The notes beneath the pieces are model-generated. The model was given only the letters and a program-made list of their open reading frames with translations. It did no database searches and was not told the origin of the DNA. 64,000 bases of DNA from Pontibacter silvestris (GTDB lineage: Bacteria > Bacteroidota > Bacteroidia > Cytophagales > Hymenobacteraceae). The position numbers were made by a program, and so were the translations under genes. Numbering within the stretch: the first letter of the stretch is position 1; each line of letters starts with the position of its first letter. The DNA is taken from NCBI RefSeq assembly GCF_020907275.1, contig NZ_JAJJWI010000005.1, positions 1 to 64,000 of the forward strand, written 5' to 3'. Below are positions 44,061 through 53,923 of this stretch, piece by piece.

Positions 44061-44126
44061 AGGCTCATGTATAAGCAAGAAGGCTGCAAACGTTACTTTG
44101 CAGCCTTCTTGCTTATACATGAGCCT
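44061..44126. terminator. 30-bp perfect inverted repeat
   Basis: Arms 44061-44090 and 44097-44126 (AGGCTCATGTATAAGCAAG and complement) are perfect over 30 bp with a 6-nt loop CGTTAC. It lies 7 bp after the RidA stop and before the convergent dipeptidase gene. No strong T-tract beyond the arm; stable structure by length alone. Confidence 0.75.
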
Positions 44127-44231
44127 GTTTAAAATCAGAGTTGATCAGGCGGAGGTTGAAAAGCTTGTTGCATCAAAGTTGCCATAGGTACGGTTTTCAG
44201 CGGAAGCTTAGAGATAACTCCTAAATCAAGC

Positions 44232-45530
44232 TTAGTCAAAGCTCCTGCTAAGGGAACCAGTGCCATTTTCAGCGGCTTGCTCGTTTAGTTGCATCGCTAC
44301 TTTCTCTACATTTTTCATCACTCTGAACAGGTTTCCACTCCACACCTTTTGGATGTCTTTGGCCGAATAACCTCGCTTTACCAGTTCCAGTGTTACGTTG
44401 CCCATTTCACTTACATCGTACATGCCTTCAACACCGCCGCCGCCATCTAAGTCTGCACCAATGCCAACGTGGTCTATACCTACCAACTGTACAATATGAT
44501 CGATATGGTCGACTACCTGCTCCAGTGTAGCCAGTTCCTGCGGGTACTTATGCCTGATCTCGCTGAACTCAGCAGCCCTTTGCTTTTGCTCTTCTTCGGT
44601 TAAGGAAGATCTATTGCCGTACTTTTCCCGCAACGCTTGCATGGCAGCATCACGCTCTGGATTTGGAGCAGGCTTGATTAAGTACCCACTAAGCATGTTC
44701 ATCTGAATCACGCCTCCGTTTTTAGCCAAGGCTTTTATCATATCATCTGTCATGTTACGTGGGTGATCACTTAAGGCTCGGGCAGAAGAATGGGAAGCTA
44801 TCACCGGAGCTTTAGAAAGCTTGATAACATCATAAAAAGTAGAATCAGAAACGTGGGAAATGTCTACCATCATTCCTAACTTATTCATTTCTGCTACTAC
44901 CTGTTCTCCAAAAGAACTTAGTCCATTGTGTTCCGGCCCATCAGGGTCTGTAGACGAGTCGGCTATGTCGTTGTTAGAAGAATGAGCCAATGTTATATAG
45001 CGGGCTCCTAAGTCGTAGTAAGTTTGCAACAGCGATAGGTCTTTGCCGAGTGGCCAGCCGTTTTCTATGCCAATGAATACCGCCCGCTTTTCCTTTTTTA
45101 CAATCCGGTAAGCATCTTCGGGAGAGGTTGCCAACTCAGCCAGTTCAGGATTGTCATTTACAGATTGATGTATGCTGTCAAATAGTTTTAAGGCATACTC
45201 TTTTGCATCGGCATATCCTTTTTCTGAGCGTTCGCCCTGCCCCAGGTACACGGCAAAAAACATGGCATCCAGTCCGCCTTGCTTCATACGCGGAAAATCA
45301 ATTCTGGAGCCGGTTTCGTGGGCATCATGCTCTTCTGCTATGTTAAAATCTGTGTGAGACTGCATATAAGTAGGCACATCACCATGGGTATCTATGGTAA
45401 GTGCTTTCTCATGTATTTTCTGTGCTTTACGACGAAGTGCTTCGTCATTAGTTGTTTGCCCATAGCTGCTGATGGAAGCCAAACTAAGTAAACCTAAGCA
45501 GTTGGCAATTAAAATCGATCGACGTATCAT
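44232..45530 (-). CDS. Secreted M19 membrane dipeptidase (renal dipeptidase family)
   Basis: 432 residues with an N-terminal signal (ILIANCLGLLSLASISSYG). Zinc ligands fit M19: H49 and D51 in TIDTHGDVP, a bridging Glu in VFIGIENG, and His in VDISHVSD and VIASHSSAR. DLDGGGGVEGM closes the site. It cleaves dipeptides, and family members often accept D-residues. As the last gene of the SusCD region, it would process small peptides in the periplasm. No lipobox is evident. Confidence 0.92.
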   Translation of the reverse strand: MIRRSILIANCLGLLSLASISSYGQTTNDEALRRKAQKIHEKALTIDTHGDVPTYMQSHTDFNIAEEHDAHETGSRIDFPRMKQGGLDAMFFAVYLGQGERSEKGYADAKEYALKLFDSIHQSVNDNPELAELATSPEDAYRIVKKEKRAVFIGIENGWPLGKDLSLLQTYYDLGARYITLAHSSNNDIADSSTDPDGPEHNGLSSFGEQVVAEMNKLGMMVDISHVSDSTFYDVIKLSKAPVIASHSSARALSDHPRNMTDDMIKALAKNGGVIQMNMLSGYLIKPAPNPERDAAMQALREKYGNRSSLTEEEQKQRAAEFSEIRHKYPQELATLEQVVDHIDHIVQLVGIDHVGIGADLDGGGGVEGMYDVSEMGNVTLELVKRGYSAKDIQKVWSGNLFRVMKNVEKVAMQLNEQAAENGTGSLSRSFD

Positions 45531-45560
45531 ACGGATGCTCTTAGTGTAGTTGAAAATATA

Positions 45561-45594
45561 AAGTCATCTGGTAGTTAGAGCTACCAGATGACTT
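45561..45594. repeat. 14-bp inverted repeat between SusD and dipeptidase
   Basis: AAGTCATCTGGTAG and complement around a TTAGAG loop. It lies in the 88-bp gap, 24 bp after the SusD stop; a terminator or attenuator inside the minus-strand transcript. Confidence 0.6.
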
Positions 45595-45618
45595 ATTTAA
45601 ACCTGTTGCGCTTATTAG

Positions 45619-47079
45619 CTACTTAGCCCACCATAGCTTTAGCTTCATATCGTTATCACCATTCTGCTGGTCTAACGCTTCTCTGAAATGCACGTAGTTC
45701 AATGATTCTTCAGAAGATGGATAAGGAAGCCGTGTCGGGATGATGCCCCCGTTGGTGCTTGCTGCAGGAGCAACCAAAGCAGGAACACCTGTACGGCGCT
45801 GTTCTGTCCAAGCTTCAAGGCCCTGACCGTATAAGGCTATCCATTTTTGTTCCATAATCTGTTGGTAGCCTTCTGTGCCACCTTTATAGGCTGTTGTGGC
45901 TAAGTAAGCATCATCGGCTGTTAGGCCATATTGCTGGAAAGATGCTTTGATACCATCAGTGTAATTTTGTGCAGGATCACCGGCAGCTGCTACGCCCTTA
46001 TAGGCCGCTTCAGCTTTGATAAGCAATAGTTCGGCATAAGACATTAACACCGCTGGTGCAGTAGCTGCTGTAAAGTAAGCGCCAACTTTAGATGTTTTAC
46101 TTAAACCTAAGGCATTGGCATCACTGGCTTGTAACCCGTTTGGAATGCCTTTATAGTCGCCACCATCCTGAGGAACATCAGCATAAACAGCAAGGCGCTC
46201 ATCACCTAAAGACTTTAGTTTATCAACCAATGTTGCACTTACTCTGTGATCGTCGCGCGAAATTCTGTTCTGGTTGATGGGGTTGTTGTTAGGCTGAGCC
46301 GCCAGGTATTGTAAAGCTGTAATATCAGCATTGCTGGACATAACAGGATACTGTGTTGGGTTGCTTAGAATACGCTCCATTTCAGCTGCTGCGTCAATAG
46401 GGGAGTCGGCTTTGCCCAGCATGCGGTTAAGCAGACGCAAGCTTAGAGAGTTGGCAAATTTCTTCCATTTGAGCATCTGGCCGTTAAAGAGAATGTCGCC
46501 GCTTACAGATGATCCGTTTACTTGTATCATGTCGTTGGCGGCTTTAAGGTCGGCTATCATGCCCGCATAAACATCTTTTTGAGCATCATAAGCCGGAGCC
46601 AGGTTGTTGTCCAGCCCTTGCACTGCCTCAGTATAAGGAATATCTCCGTAGATGTCGGTAAGAAGCGAAAATACCCAGGACCTCATAATCATGGCAATAG
46701 CTGTGTAGTTGGCGTTGCCCGACTCCTGTCCCAGTTCATAAACTCTCTGGAAATCTGCCAAAGACTCAATGTAAAAGTCTCGCCAGCTGTCGTCCACCAC
46801 ATCCTGAGAAATCACATAACGGTCAACATCGGTGTACTGAATGCGAGCCCAATACTGTGCATACAAGTTGCCAACATCGGCTCCAAGGCTGGTTACGCCA
46901 GACCCCCAATACAGATCTACTGCACTTTCAATTCCGTGTGGCAGCAGCAAATCTGGTGTTACAGTTTCGGGTGCGTTGGGGTTGGCGTTAACTTCCTCAA
47001 AATCCTTGTCACAGGCTGTGGAAAGGAGGCAGGTTAAGAGTAGTGCCGGGATATATTTTGGAATGCGAAATTTTTTCAT
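45619..47079 (-). CDS. SusD/RagB-like outer-membrane lipoprotein (copy 1)
   Basis: 486 residues. Lipobox LLSTAC (C23) followed by DKDFEEVN. SusD-like TPR-rich fold: NPNAPETVTPDLLLPHGIE at the start, SWVFSLLTDIYGDIPYTEA, the MEQKWIALYGQGLEAWTEQRRTG block and the C-terminal PTRLPYPSSEESLN, matching the SusD-like_2 group. It forms the surface lid of the SusC transporter encoded 24 bp upstream and binds the incoming substrate. Its paralogue is at 52414. Confidence 0.93.
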   Translation of the reverse strand: MKKFRIPKYIPALLLTCLLSTACDKDFEEVNANPNAPETVTPDLLLPHGIESAVDLYWGSGVTSLGADVGNLYAQYWARIQYTDVDRYVISQDVVDDSWRDFYIESLADFQRVYELGQESGNANYTAIAMIMRSWVFSLLTDIYGDIPYTEAVQGLDNNLAPAYDAQKDVYAGMIADLKAANDMIQVNGSSVSGDILFNGQMLKWKKFANSLSLRLLNRMLGKADSPIDAAAEMERILSNPTQYPVMSSNADITALQYLAAQPNNNPINQNRISRDDHRVSATLVDKLKSLGDERLAVYADVPQDGGDYKGIPNGLQASDANALGLSKTSKVGAYFTAATAPAVLMSYAELLLIKAEAAYKGVAAAGDPAQNYTDGIKASFQQYGLTADDAYLATTAYKGGTEGYQQIMEQKWIALYGQGLEAWTEQRRTGVPALVAPAASTNGGIIPTRLPYPSSEESLNYVHFREALDQQNGDNDMKLKLWWAK

Positions 47080-47103
47080 TTTGATGCGAGTTGTAATTTA
47101 AAA

Positions 47104-50100
47104 CTAGAGCTTGAAATTGATGTTAAAGCCAAGGCTTCTGGTAGAAAGGATCTGGCCGCTTTCTACACCCTGCACATTGCTTTCGCTGCCGTTGTAGCTG
47201 GACTCAGGGTCGATGTGCGGCACGTTGCTGTGTAGCAGCAGCAGGTTACGGCCAACAATAGCCAGGTTCACATCTCTGAAAGGAAGCTTGCCAAATAACC
47301 CATTAGGCAATGTGTAGCTTAGCCTTGCTTCGCGCAGCTTTACATAGGTACCATCAAAAATAGCTACTTCATTATTGGTAAGGGCATAATAGGCATGGTG
47401 CCACTGCTCCGATGATACCCGCACGTCATTTGGTACATACTGTGGGTTTTCTGCTGTACCGACGTTCATCACACCTTCTCCTACGATGCCTTCTTCACGG
47501 CCTCGTGTTGTTTCTTCCATCACGCCTGTGTAGCGCCCAATATTAACAGTCTGCGAAAAAATGTCTCCGCCCCATTTTACATCTACTAAAGAATAAAGGG
47601 TAAAGCCTTTATAGCTGAATGTGTTGGCGATGCCTCCTGTCCAGTCTGGTGTTACGTTGCCAAGTATGGTGCGATCTGCAGCACGCTCAGGTAACCCATT
47701 ACTATAAACAATCTGTCCATCCGGGGCGCGTAAGAACTGGCTGCCAAAGAATGCTCCGTAAGCTTCGCCAACACGAGCCTCAATGCCCATACCTCTGATG
47801 GTTCCTAGCTGGTAAGTAACCAGACCATCTGCCAACTCAACAACTTTGTTTCTGTTGCGGGCATAGTTTAAACCCAAGTCCCACTGGAAACCATTTGCCA
47901 GTTTAACAGGGGTGGCATTAAGCTGTAGCTCTATCCCTTTGTTGGTAAGTTTACCTGCGTTCAACAGTTTTGCGCTAAAACCAGAAGCATTGGAGATATT
48001 AACATTCAGGATCTGGTTTTTAGATGTCTGGTCGTAATAGGTGAAATCAATACCTAAACGATCATTAAAAAAGCGGATGTCAAAGCCTGTCTCAAAAGAT
48101 GTTGTAATTTCTGGCTTCAGGTCAGGAGACAGTAAGGTGTTGTTTTCTGAAACTGATGGCGTGCTGCCCCATGCTGGTTCAAAGTTGAAGGTTTGCATCA
48201 GTCTGTAAGGATCGGTATCATTACCTACCTTTGCCACACCTGCACGAACTTTAGCAAACGAAAGCCAGCTTGGCTGGAAGTTTAACATATCAGAAAGTAC
48301 AGCACTAACTGAGGCAGAAGGGTAGAAGTAAGAGTTGTTATTTGAAGGCAATGTACTGGACCAGTCGTTACGTGCTGTTACATCAAGAAACAGGTAGTTA
48401 CGGAATGCCAGTTGAGTTGAACCGTATAAGCTGTTTACTTCTTTCTGTGTTGAGCTGTTTTCAGCAGTAGGACGCTGGCGGGAGTTACCCAGGTTGTAAA
48501 CATTAGGTATAGCCAGCTCAGAGGCATACATATAGTTTCGCTGATAATAGTTTGTACGGTGGTTGCCGCCTACGCTAGCTGTTAAGTTAAAATCAGAAGA
48601 AACATCTTTGTTGAAGTTAAGCAGGAAGTCGGAGTTGTTTTCTTCTACAAATATCTGCTCTTCGCCATAGTTGCCAAATCGCGTTGCATTAAACCGTGCA
48701 CCTTTGGTTTTACGTCTGTCTTCCGAAAAGTCGGTACCTGTGCGAACCATTAAATCCAGCCAAGGCGTAAATTTATAGTTTAAGGTCAGGTTGCCGTATA
48801 AACGATCTTTGTCGTTTGCACGCGTGCTTTCATACAGCGCGTAGTAAGGGTTGCTCCAGTAGTTGTAGTTCCAGTTGTACTGGTCTATGCTGCCTGGTAA
48901 CAAGTAGTTTTCCAACTTGCTGATGTCTACTTGCCTGCCGAACCAGATGGAATACAAGCCCCAGTTCTGTCTGTTATCGCTGCCGTCTTTTACGTAGTTG
49001 CCTATGGCCCGTACCGATAGTTTAGGAGTAACCTGATACCCGGCATTAAGCGAGATGGTGTTTCGGTCGTAGTTGGTGTTAGGCAGAATACCCGTTGACT
49101 CCAGATTCGTTAAAGAAAGTCTGAAATCTGCTTTTTCACTTCCTCCGGTAATAGCTATGTTGTTTGTGAAGGTTTTGCCAGTTTCATAGAAATTCTTCCA
49201 GTTGTCCGGGTGAGCTACCCAAGGTGTTGGGATTCGGTTGCCGTTTTCATCCAGCGGGGAGTCGAACTGTTCAATTAAGCGGCCATCCAGGGCAGGTCCC
49301 CAGCTTTCGTCAACCCCATCACCAACACCGCCGCCTTTGCCATCTACATACTTAAAGTCGCCTTTCGTGCCTTGCCCGTAAGAGTCCTGGAAGTCAGGAA
49401 GACGGAAAGGTGTTTCAAAGCTGGTGTTAGAGTTTACAGATACGCCAATGCCTTTTGTGCCTTTGCCGTTTTTAGTCGTGATCAGGATAACACCGTTGGC
49501 CCCACGAGAGCCATAAAGTGCCGCTGCTGCAGGGCCTTTCAGCACACTCATAGAGGCAATATCGTCCGGGTTAATGGCTGCAGCTCCGTTTCCGTAGTCT
49601 ATAGAAGTAGTAGAATTGTAGTTGCCGTTATCTATTGGTACACCGTCCACCACAAATAAAGGCTGGTTATTGCTGCCAATCGAGCTGGAGCCACGAATAG
49701 TAACACGAGAAGATGAACCCGGAGCTCCATTGGTGCTTGTTACCTGTACACCTGCTACTTTACCAGACATAGCGTTAAGCAGGTTAGGTGTTCGGGCCTC
49801 GTTCAAGTCTTCGCCGCTTACTTCCTGTACAGCATAGCCCAAGGATTTTTTCTCTACCTCCCTACCTAAGGCTGTTACCACTACTTCTGATAGTTGCTTT
49901 GAGTCCGGGGCCATGGCAACGTCGAAGCTTGACTGGTTTCCGATAGGAACTTCCTGCTGTAGCATTCCAATAAAAGAGAAAACCAAGGTGCCACCTTCGG
50001 CAGGTACTGTAAGGTTAAAGTTGCCGTCAATGTTAGTAATTGTACCTGTTGTTGTACCTTTTAAAGCAACACTGACTCCAGGTAGAGCCGAACCATCCTC

Positions 50101-50199
50101 TGTAGAGGAAACCTTGCCGGTAACTGTCCGGCTTTGAGCTACTGCATACGTACAGTGCAGTAACCAAATAGCCATTACGACTAGTAAAGCTTTCTTCAT
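47104..50199 (-). CDS. SusC/RagA TonB-dependent transporter (copy 1)
   Basis: 1031 residues. Signal peptide ending ..TYAVAQ; a carboxypeptidase-regulatory-like domain (RTVTGKVSSTEDGSALPG) at 24-107; the SusC-specific plug (GYAVQEVSGEDL, RGSSSIGSNNQPLFVVDGVP) at about 120-230; then a 22-strand barrel ending in NINFKL. It imports a substrate through the outer membrane with TonB energy. It pairs with the SusD at 45619. The 263-bp gap upstream holds a 15-bp inverted repeat that may start its own transcript. Confidence 0.95.
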   Translation of the reverse strand: MKKALLVVMAIWLLHCTYAVAQSRTVTGKVSSTEDGSALPGVSVALKGTTTGTITNIDGNFNLTVPAEGGTLVFSFIGMLQQEVPIGNQSSFDVAMAPDSKQLSEVVVTALGREVEKKSLGYAVQEVSGEDLNEARTPNLLNAMSGKVAGVQVTSTNGAPGSSSRVTIRGSSSIGSNNQPLFVVDGVPIDNGNYNSTTSIDYGNGAAAINPDDIASMSVLKGPAAAALYGSRGANGVILITTKNGKGTKGIGVSVNSNTSFETPFRLPDFQDSYGQGTKGDFKYVDGKGGGVGDGVDESWGPALDGRLIEQFDSPLDENGNRIPTPWVAHPDNWKNFYETGKTFTNNIAITGGSEKADFRLSLTNLESTGILPNTNYDRNTISLNAGYQVTPKLSVRAIGNYVKDGSDNRQNWGLYSIWFGRQVDISKLENYLLPGSIDQYNWNYNYWSNPYYALYESTRANDKDRLYGNLTLNYKFTPWLDLMVRTGTDFSEDRRKTKGARFNATRFGNYGEEQIFVEENNSDFLLNFNKDVSSDFNLTASVGGNHRTNYYQRNYMYASELAIPNVYNLGNSRQRPTAENSSTQKEVNSLYGSTQLAFRNYLFLDVTARNDWSSTLPSNNNSYFYPSASVSAVLSDMLNFQPSWLSFAKVRAGVAKVGNDTDPYRLMQTFNFEPAWGSTPSVSENNTLLSPDLKPEITTSFETGFDIRFFNDRLGIDFTYYDQTSKNQILNVNISNASGFSAKLLNAGKLTNKGIELQLNATPVKLANGFQWDLGLNYARNRNKVVELADGLVTYQLGTIRGMGIEARVGEAYGAFFGSQFLRAPDGQIVYSNGLPERAADRTILGNVTPDWTGGIANTFSYKGFTLYSLVDVKWGGDIFSQTVNIGRYTGVMEETTRGREEGIVGEGVMNVGTAENPQYVPNDVRVSSEQWHHAYYALTNNEVAIFDGTYVKLREARLSYTLPNGLFGKLPFRDVNLAIVGRNLLLLHSNVPHIDPESSYNGSESNVQGVESGQILSTRSLGFNINFKL

Positions 50200-50256
50200 G
50201 TAATTTAGTTAGTAGTAAGGTGAAAATAAAAGTTAGTAAGGGTATAAATAATTGCA

Positions 50257-50288
50257 CAGCTATAGTATTTGTTCAAATACTATAGCTG
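50257..50288. promoter_or_regulatory. Palindrome upstream of the SusC copy 1 gene
   Basis: Perfect 15-bp arms CAGCTATAGTATTTG/CAAATACTATAGCTG with a 2-nt spacer, 58 bp before the SusC ATG. Either the terminator of the upstream aminotransferase gene or an operator; no T-tract follows, which favours an operator. Confidence 0.5.
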
Positions 50289-50462
50289 CCGTTAGATAAA
50301 GTAATAATATTGATTATTTTTAATTAATGAAACATAATTATATTTTTATTTTAAAAAATGGCCTTATTAAATATTAATATTTTACTTGGCTTTCATTTTG
50401 TTAATCAGATTGCTGTTGTGAATATTATAATAATGTCGGGTATTAGTAGGATTGAGTAAGAT

Positions 50463-51788
50463 TTAGTTCATACTTGTGTTAGAAGGCTGTTCTTTCGCTA
50501 TGGCGTGTATTGTATCAACTAACCTGTCCAGGTCTTTTAGCGGTGTGTATACGTGAGGCGTTACGCGTACCCCTTTTATATTTTCCCATTCAACGCTTGT
50601 GGTGTGTATCCTGGATCTTTTGAATAGTTCACTGCCTATCTGCCCAGGTGCCATGCCTTTGATCAGAAAAGTAGCGATGGCTCCGGAAAATTCAGGCTTC
50701 AGAGATGTTTGTGTACTAAAGCCAGGAATGTTCAGGCACTTTTCCATCCAATAGTTTTTAAGATAATGCAGCCGTTTCTCTTTACGGTCACTGCCTATAG
50801 CGTTATGGAAATTTACAGCATGTCCTGTGGCCATTTCAGTAGGAAAGGAACGGGTCCCTAGCGACTCAAACTTTCTGATGTCGCTGCTCTGGGGGGCGTT
50901 TGCGGCAAACATAGGCCAAATATTTTTAATCTTTTCTTTCCGGATGTACAGCATGCCAGTACCAAAGGGAGCCGAGAGCCATTTATGTAAACTGGTGCCT
51001 AAGTAGTCACCTCCCAATTCCGGAATTTTGTAGTTAATATGGGCAAAGGAATGTGCCGCATCAATTACCACGTCTATGTTTGGGTTGTGCTTTTTAGCTG
51101 CCTGGCTGATAAGGGCTGCAGGCATGATTTGCCCTGACCAGTTTATCAGGTGCGTGATCATCACTACTTTGGTGTTGCTTGTAAATGCTTCTTTATATAT
51201 GTTTACAATCAGTTTGTTATCCTCAATAGGTAAATCTAAATTAATAAACTTAAGCACGATTCCTTCCCGCTTCTCCCGCTGCCGCCAGGCATTTATCATG
51301 TTTGGGTAATCCTGCTTGGTGAGTACTACTTCATCTCCTTTTTGAAGGTTAAGCCCAAAAATGACGGTTTCAAGTGCCTCCGATGAGTTACGGTTGATAG
51401 CTATTTCTTCAGGTGAGCAGCCTGCCAGGTCGGCTAGTTTTATGCGCAAGGATTCCCGGCCTTCATCTAACGTGCGCCACATGTAGTAAGAGGGAGCCTC
51501 GTTGCTTAAGCGGTTGTACCTATCCAGCGCATCCTGTACTACAATCGGCTGAGGGCTTACACCACCATTGTTGAGATTAATAACATTAGGAGAGACAGAA
51601 TAAGCCTGCTGTACCCATCCCCAATAATCCTCATTGGTAGTGGCATCCTCATCTGGAGAGAGGCTGGGAACTGAAAAATTTAACTCATTTGCCAGTGTTG
51701 AAAGACTAGGTGACATTGCTAGCATACCAGCCATGCTACCAAACTTTTTTACAAAGCTTCTTCTGTTTTTCGTAATGTTTTGGTTCAT
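50463..51788 (-). CDS. Tat-signal class V aminotransferase-fold enzyme (isopenicillin-N epimerase/cysteine desulfurase-like)
   Basis: 441 residues. N-terminal twin-arginine signal (NRRSFVKKFGSMAGMLAMS), so exported folded. PLP fold type I: NNGGVSPQP, NRNSSEALE, VIDAAHSFAH (D243) and the Schiff-base Lys K269 in LGTSLHKWLS. The fold groups with CefD-like epimerases and cysteine-desulfurase-like proteins, so racemase, desulfurase or transaminase activity are all possible. It lies between the two SusCD pairs, on the same strand, with a 263-bp gap and a palindrome before SusC copy 1. Confidence 0.9.
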   Translation of the reverse strand: MNQNITKNRRSFVKKFGSMAGMLAMSPSLSTLANELNFSVPSLSPDEDATTNEDYWGWVQQAYSVSPNVINLNNGGVSPQPIVVQDALDRYNRLSNEAPSYYMWRTLDEGRESLRIKLADLAGCSPEEIAINRNSSEALETVIFGLNLQKGDEVVLTKQDYPNMINAWRQREKREGIVLKFINLDLPIEDNKLIVNIYKEAFTSNTKVVMITHLINWSGQIMPAALISQAAKKHNPNIDVVIDAAHSFAHINYKIPELGGDYLGTSLHKWLSAPFGTGMLYIRKEKIKNIWPMFAANAPQSSDIRKFESLGTRSFPTEMATGHAVNFHNAIGSDRKEKRLHYLKNYWMEKCLNIPGFSTQTSLKPEFSGAIATFLIKGMAPGQIGSELFKRSRIHTTSVEWENIKGVRVTPHVYTPLKDLDRLVDTIHAIAKEQPSNTSMN

Positions 51789-51831
51789 AGGTAGTAGTGG
51801 GTAAAGATAAAGTGAGTATTAAGTTATGGGA

Positions 51832-51864
51832 CAGGACTGGCACCCATAGCGAGTGCCAGTCCTG
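51832..51864 (-). terminator. Hairpin between lipoprotein and aminotransferase genes
   Basis: 12-bp perfect arms CAGGACTGGCAC/GTGCCAGTCCTG, 9-nt loop, in the 135-bp gap. GC-rich but with weak T-tract; likely partial terminator or mRNA stabiliser. Confidence 0.6.
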
Positions 51865-51923
51865 ATGCCGGGGATTTAAAAAGAAAGCTCTGTAATTCTT
51901 TCTAACGCTCCTGTTTATGGGAA

Positions 51924-52370
51924 TTACTCCTCCTTTACCTGAACTTTAGATAGCTTTGTAAAAGCTTGTCCCTGGTAGCTTCCTGACCACTCCAGGTTTA
52001 CTGCGTTTCCTGCCTGGGGAGAAGAAAAGCCTAGTTCTGCCCAGGTTTTGGTAAGGTTTACTTTCCCTGCGGCATCGGTTGTTAAATCACCCATAGCCAT
52101 ACCGTTGGCTATTATTTTTAAAGGAAGGTTTGAGACAGGTATAGAGTCAATGCCTACTGTATGATCTAAAATGCCGCTTTTGTCCAGTTCATACACAGTG
52201 GCTGTCACGTTTACAGGCTCACTTGCTAAAAAAGATGTGCCTGAGATAGTTATTAATACAGGAGACTCTACACGATCTACGACCATACTTTCCTCTTTGT
52301 CGCAGCTCATCAGGAAAAAGCTCAAAGTAAACAGGGCGGCAAATATTTTATTTGTATGTTTGATTTTCAT
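51924..52370 (-). CDS. Small Ig-like lipoprotein of the SusCD operon
   Basis: 148 residues. Lipobox FLMSC (C23) followed by DKEESM, compatible with surface export. The mature part is beta-rich (VLITISGTSFLASEPVNVTATVYEL) and looks like one or two Ig-like or carbohydrate-binding-like sandwiches. Start 43 bp after the SusD stop, same strand; in this position SusCD loci often encode auxiliary substrate-binding lipoproteins. No closer match recognised. Confidence 0.7.
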   Translation of the reverse strand: MKIKHTNKIFAALFTLSFFLMSCDKEESMVVDRVESPVLITISGTSFLASEPVNVTATVYELDKSGILDHTVGIDSIPVSNLPLKIIANGMAMGDLTTDAAGKVNLTKTWAELGFSSPQAGNAVNLEWSGSYQGQAFTKLSKVQVKEE

Positions 52371-52413
52371 CTCTTTATAATTTTAAATAAAAAACATTCT
52401 TAAGCTTTGCTGA

Positions 52414-53883
52414 TTATTCGACCCACCACATTTTAGTCTTCTTGTCGTCTGCTCCACTGTTCAGCGTGATACCTTGTTCCAGCTGCGTTGCGTTTAAAGA
52501 ATATTCTGAAGAAGGATACTGCAGGCGTGTTGGTAGCACACCGTCGTTCATGAAGATGGCTCTGGTATCAGGTGCTGGTAAAACAGGATAGCCTGTTCTG
52601 CGATATTCTGTCCAGGCTTCAACTCCTTGCCCAAACAAAGCGATCCACTTTTGGGTCAGGATGTTTTCTTTGGTAGCAGAGCCGGCTGCCGTTACGTAAT
52701 CGCTTGGCATGGTTAAGCCATACTGGTCAAAAGAGGCAGCAATGGCTTGTTCATAGTACTCCTGCGCATCGCCGGAAATATCGCCATCCAGAGCAGCTTC
52801 AGCCAATATAAACAGCAGTTCAGAATAGGTCATGATAACGCTGGGCGTAGTCGGTTCTGTAAAATAAGTGCCAAGCTTAGCACTGCTAGCCAGATAGGTG
52901 GTAGCTATGGCATCAGGCAAGCCATTTGGCACACCGATATACTCTCCACCTACCGCTTCGCCATACACTTCCAGTCGAGGGTCATCAAGATCCTGTAATT
53001 TGTCTACCAGTGTTTTACTAAGGTTCCAGTCGGTACGGCCATCCTGAATCATAACCTCATGCCATTCGTTGTTGCTGGGTCTGACACTGGTGTGGTGAAG
53101 CGCAGCAAAATCTTCATTGCTGCTAAAGATGGGGTAAGTGGCTGGGTCGCCTAATATTTCAGCCATTACTGCTCTCGACTCTGTTGGTTTTTTAACAGCC
53201 TGCCGGTTAGCTAGTTTTAGTCTTAAGGAGTTTGCAAATTTTTTCCAGCGGAGAATGTCGCCGTCGAACAAAATATCTCCGCTTATAGCCGGGCCGCCTA
53301 CTGTTAATTTCTCATTTGCCAGCTTCAGGTCATTCAGTAAGCCAGCATACACCTCTTCCTGTGAATCATACTTGGGAGTATAGATAGGTTCTGCTTCCGT
53401 GCCTTGTAAGGCCTCGGTGTAAGGTATGGCACCATATAAATCTGTTAATACTGAAAACACCCAGGAACGCATCACAAGGCCAACGCCTTCATAATTAGTG
53501 TTGGGAGCAGTTCCTTCGGGGCCCGACTGCACGATTATGCGCTGAAAGTTTAACAAGGCATCGTTGTAAAAGCCTTTCCAGTTGTTTGTGTAATAAGCTG
53601 GGCTCATATTATAGTTATCTCCCTCATCAGAGTAGATATTTCGAGCCAGGTACTGCACCCACAGCATTCCGCCATCTAGGTTTATGCGTTCGAAACGGTC
53701 GCGGTGCCCCCAGTAACGGTCTACGCTTGACTCTATGCCAGCAGGCAAAAGAACTGCCGAGCTTACCGCATTTGGTTTGTTGGGGCTGGTGTTCATTTGC
53801 TCGAAGTCATCTGTACAGGAGCTTACCGCAAAAGCTCCAGCTGTTATAAAAATTGTTGCAACTATTTTAGTATATATTTTCAT
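52414..53883 (-). CDS. SusD/RagB-like outer-membrane lipoprotein (copy 2)
   Basis: 489 residues, lipobox VSSC (C23) then TDDFEQMN. It shares with copy 1 the block order NKPNAVSSAVLLPAGIE, SWVFSVLTDLYGAIPYTEAL, TQKWIALFGQGVEAWTEYRRTGYP and PTRLQYPSSEYSLN, so the two are clear paralogues within one locus. It starts 40 bp after its SusC partner. Substrate-binding lid; the differing central segments probably give each pair a different specificity. Confidence 0.93.
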   Translation of the reverse strand: MKIYTKIVATIFITAGAFAVSSCTDDFEQMNTSPNKPNAVSSAVLLPAGIESSVDRYWGHRDRFERINLDGGMLWVQYLARNIYSDEGDNYNMSPAYYTNNWKGFYNDALLNFQRIIVQSGPEGTAPNTNYEGVGLVMRSWVFSVLTDLYGAIPYTEALQGTEAEPIYTPKYDSQEEVYAGLLNDLKLANEKLTVGGPAISGDILFDGDILRWKKFANSLRLKLANRQAVKKPTESRAVMAEILGDPATYPIFSSNEDFAALHHTSVRPSNNEWHEVMIQDGRTDWNLSKTLVDKLQDLDDPRLEVYGEAVGGEYIGVPNGLPDAIATTYLASSAKLGTYFTEPTTPSVIMTYSELLFILAEAALDGDISGDAQEYYEQAIAASFDQYGLTMPSDYVTAAGSATKENILTQKWIALFGQGVEAWTEYRRTGYPVLPAPDTRAIFMNDGVLPTRLQYPSSEYSLNATQLEQGITLNSGADDKKTKMWWVE

Positions 53884-53923
53884 ATTGATGATCCTGATTA
53901 AAATAAGAAATTGATGTGTTTAA

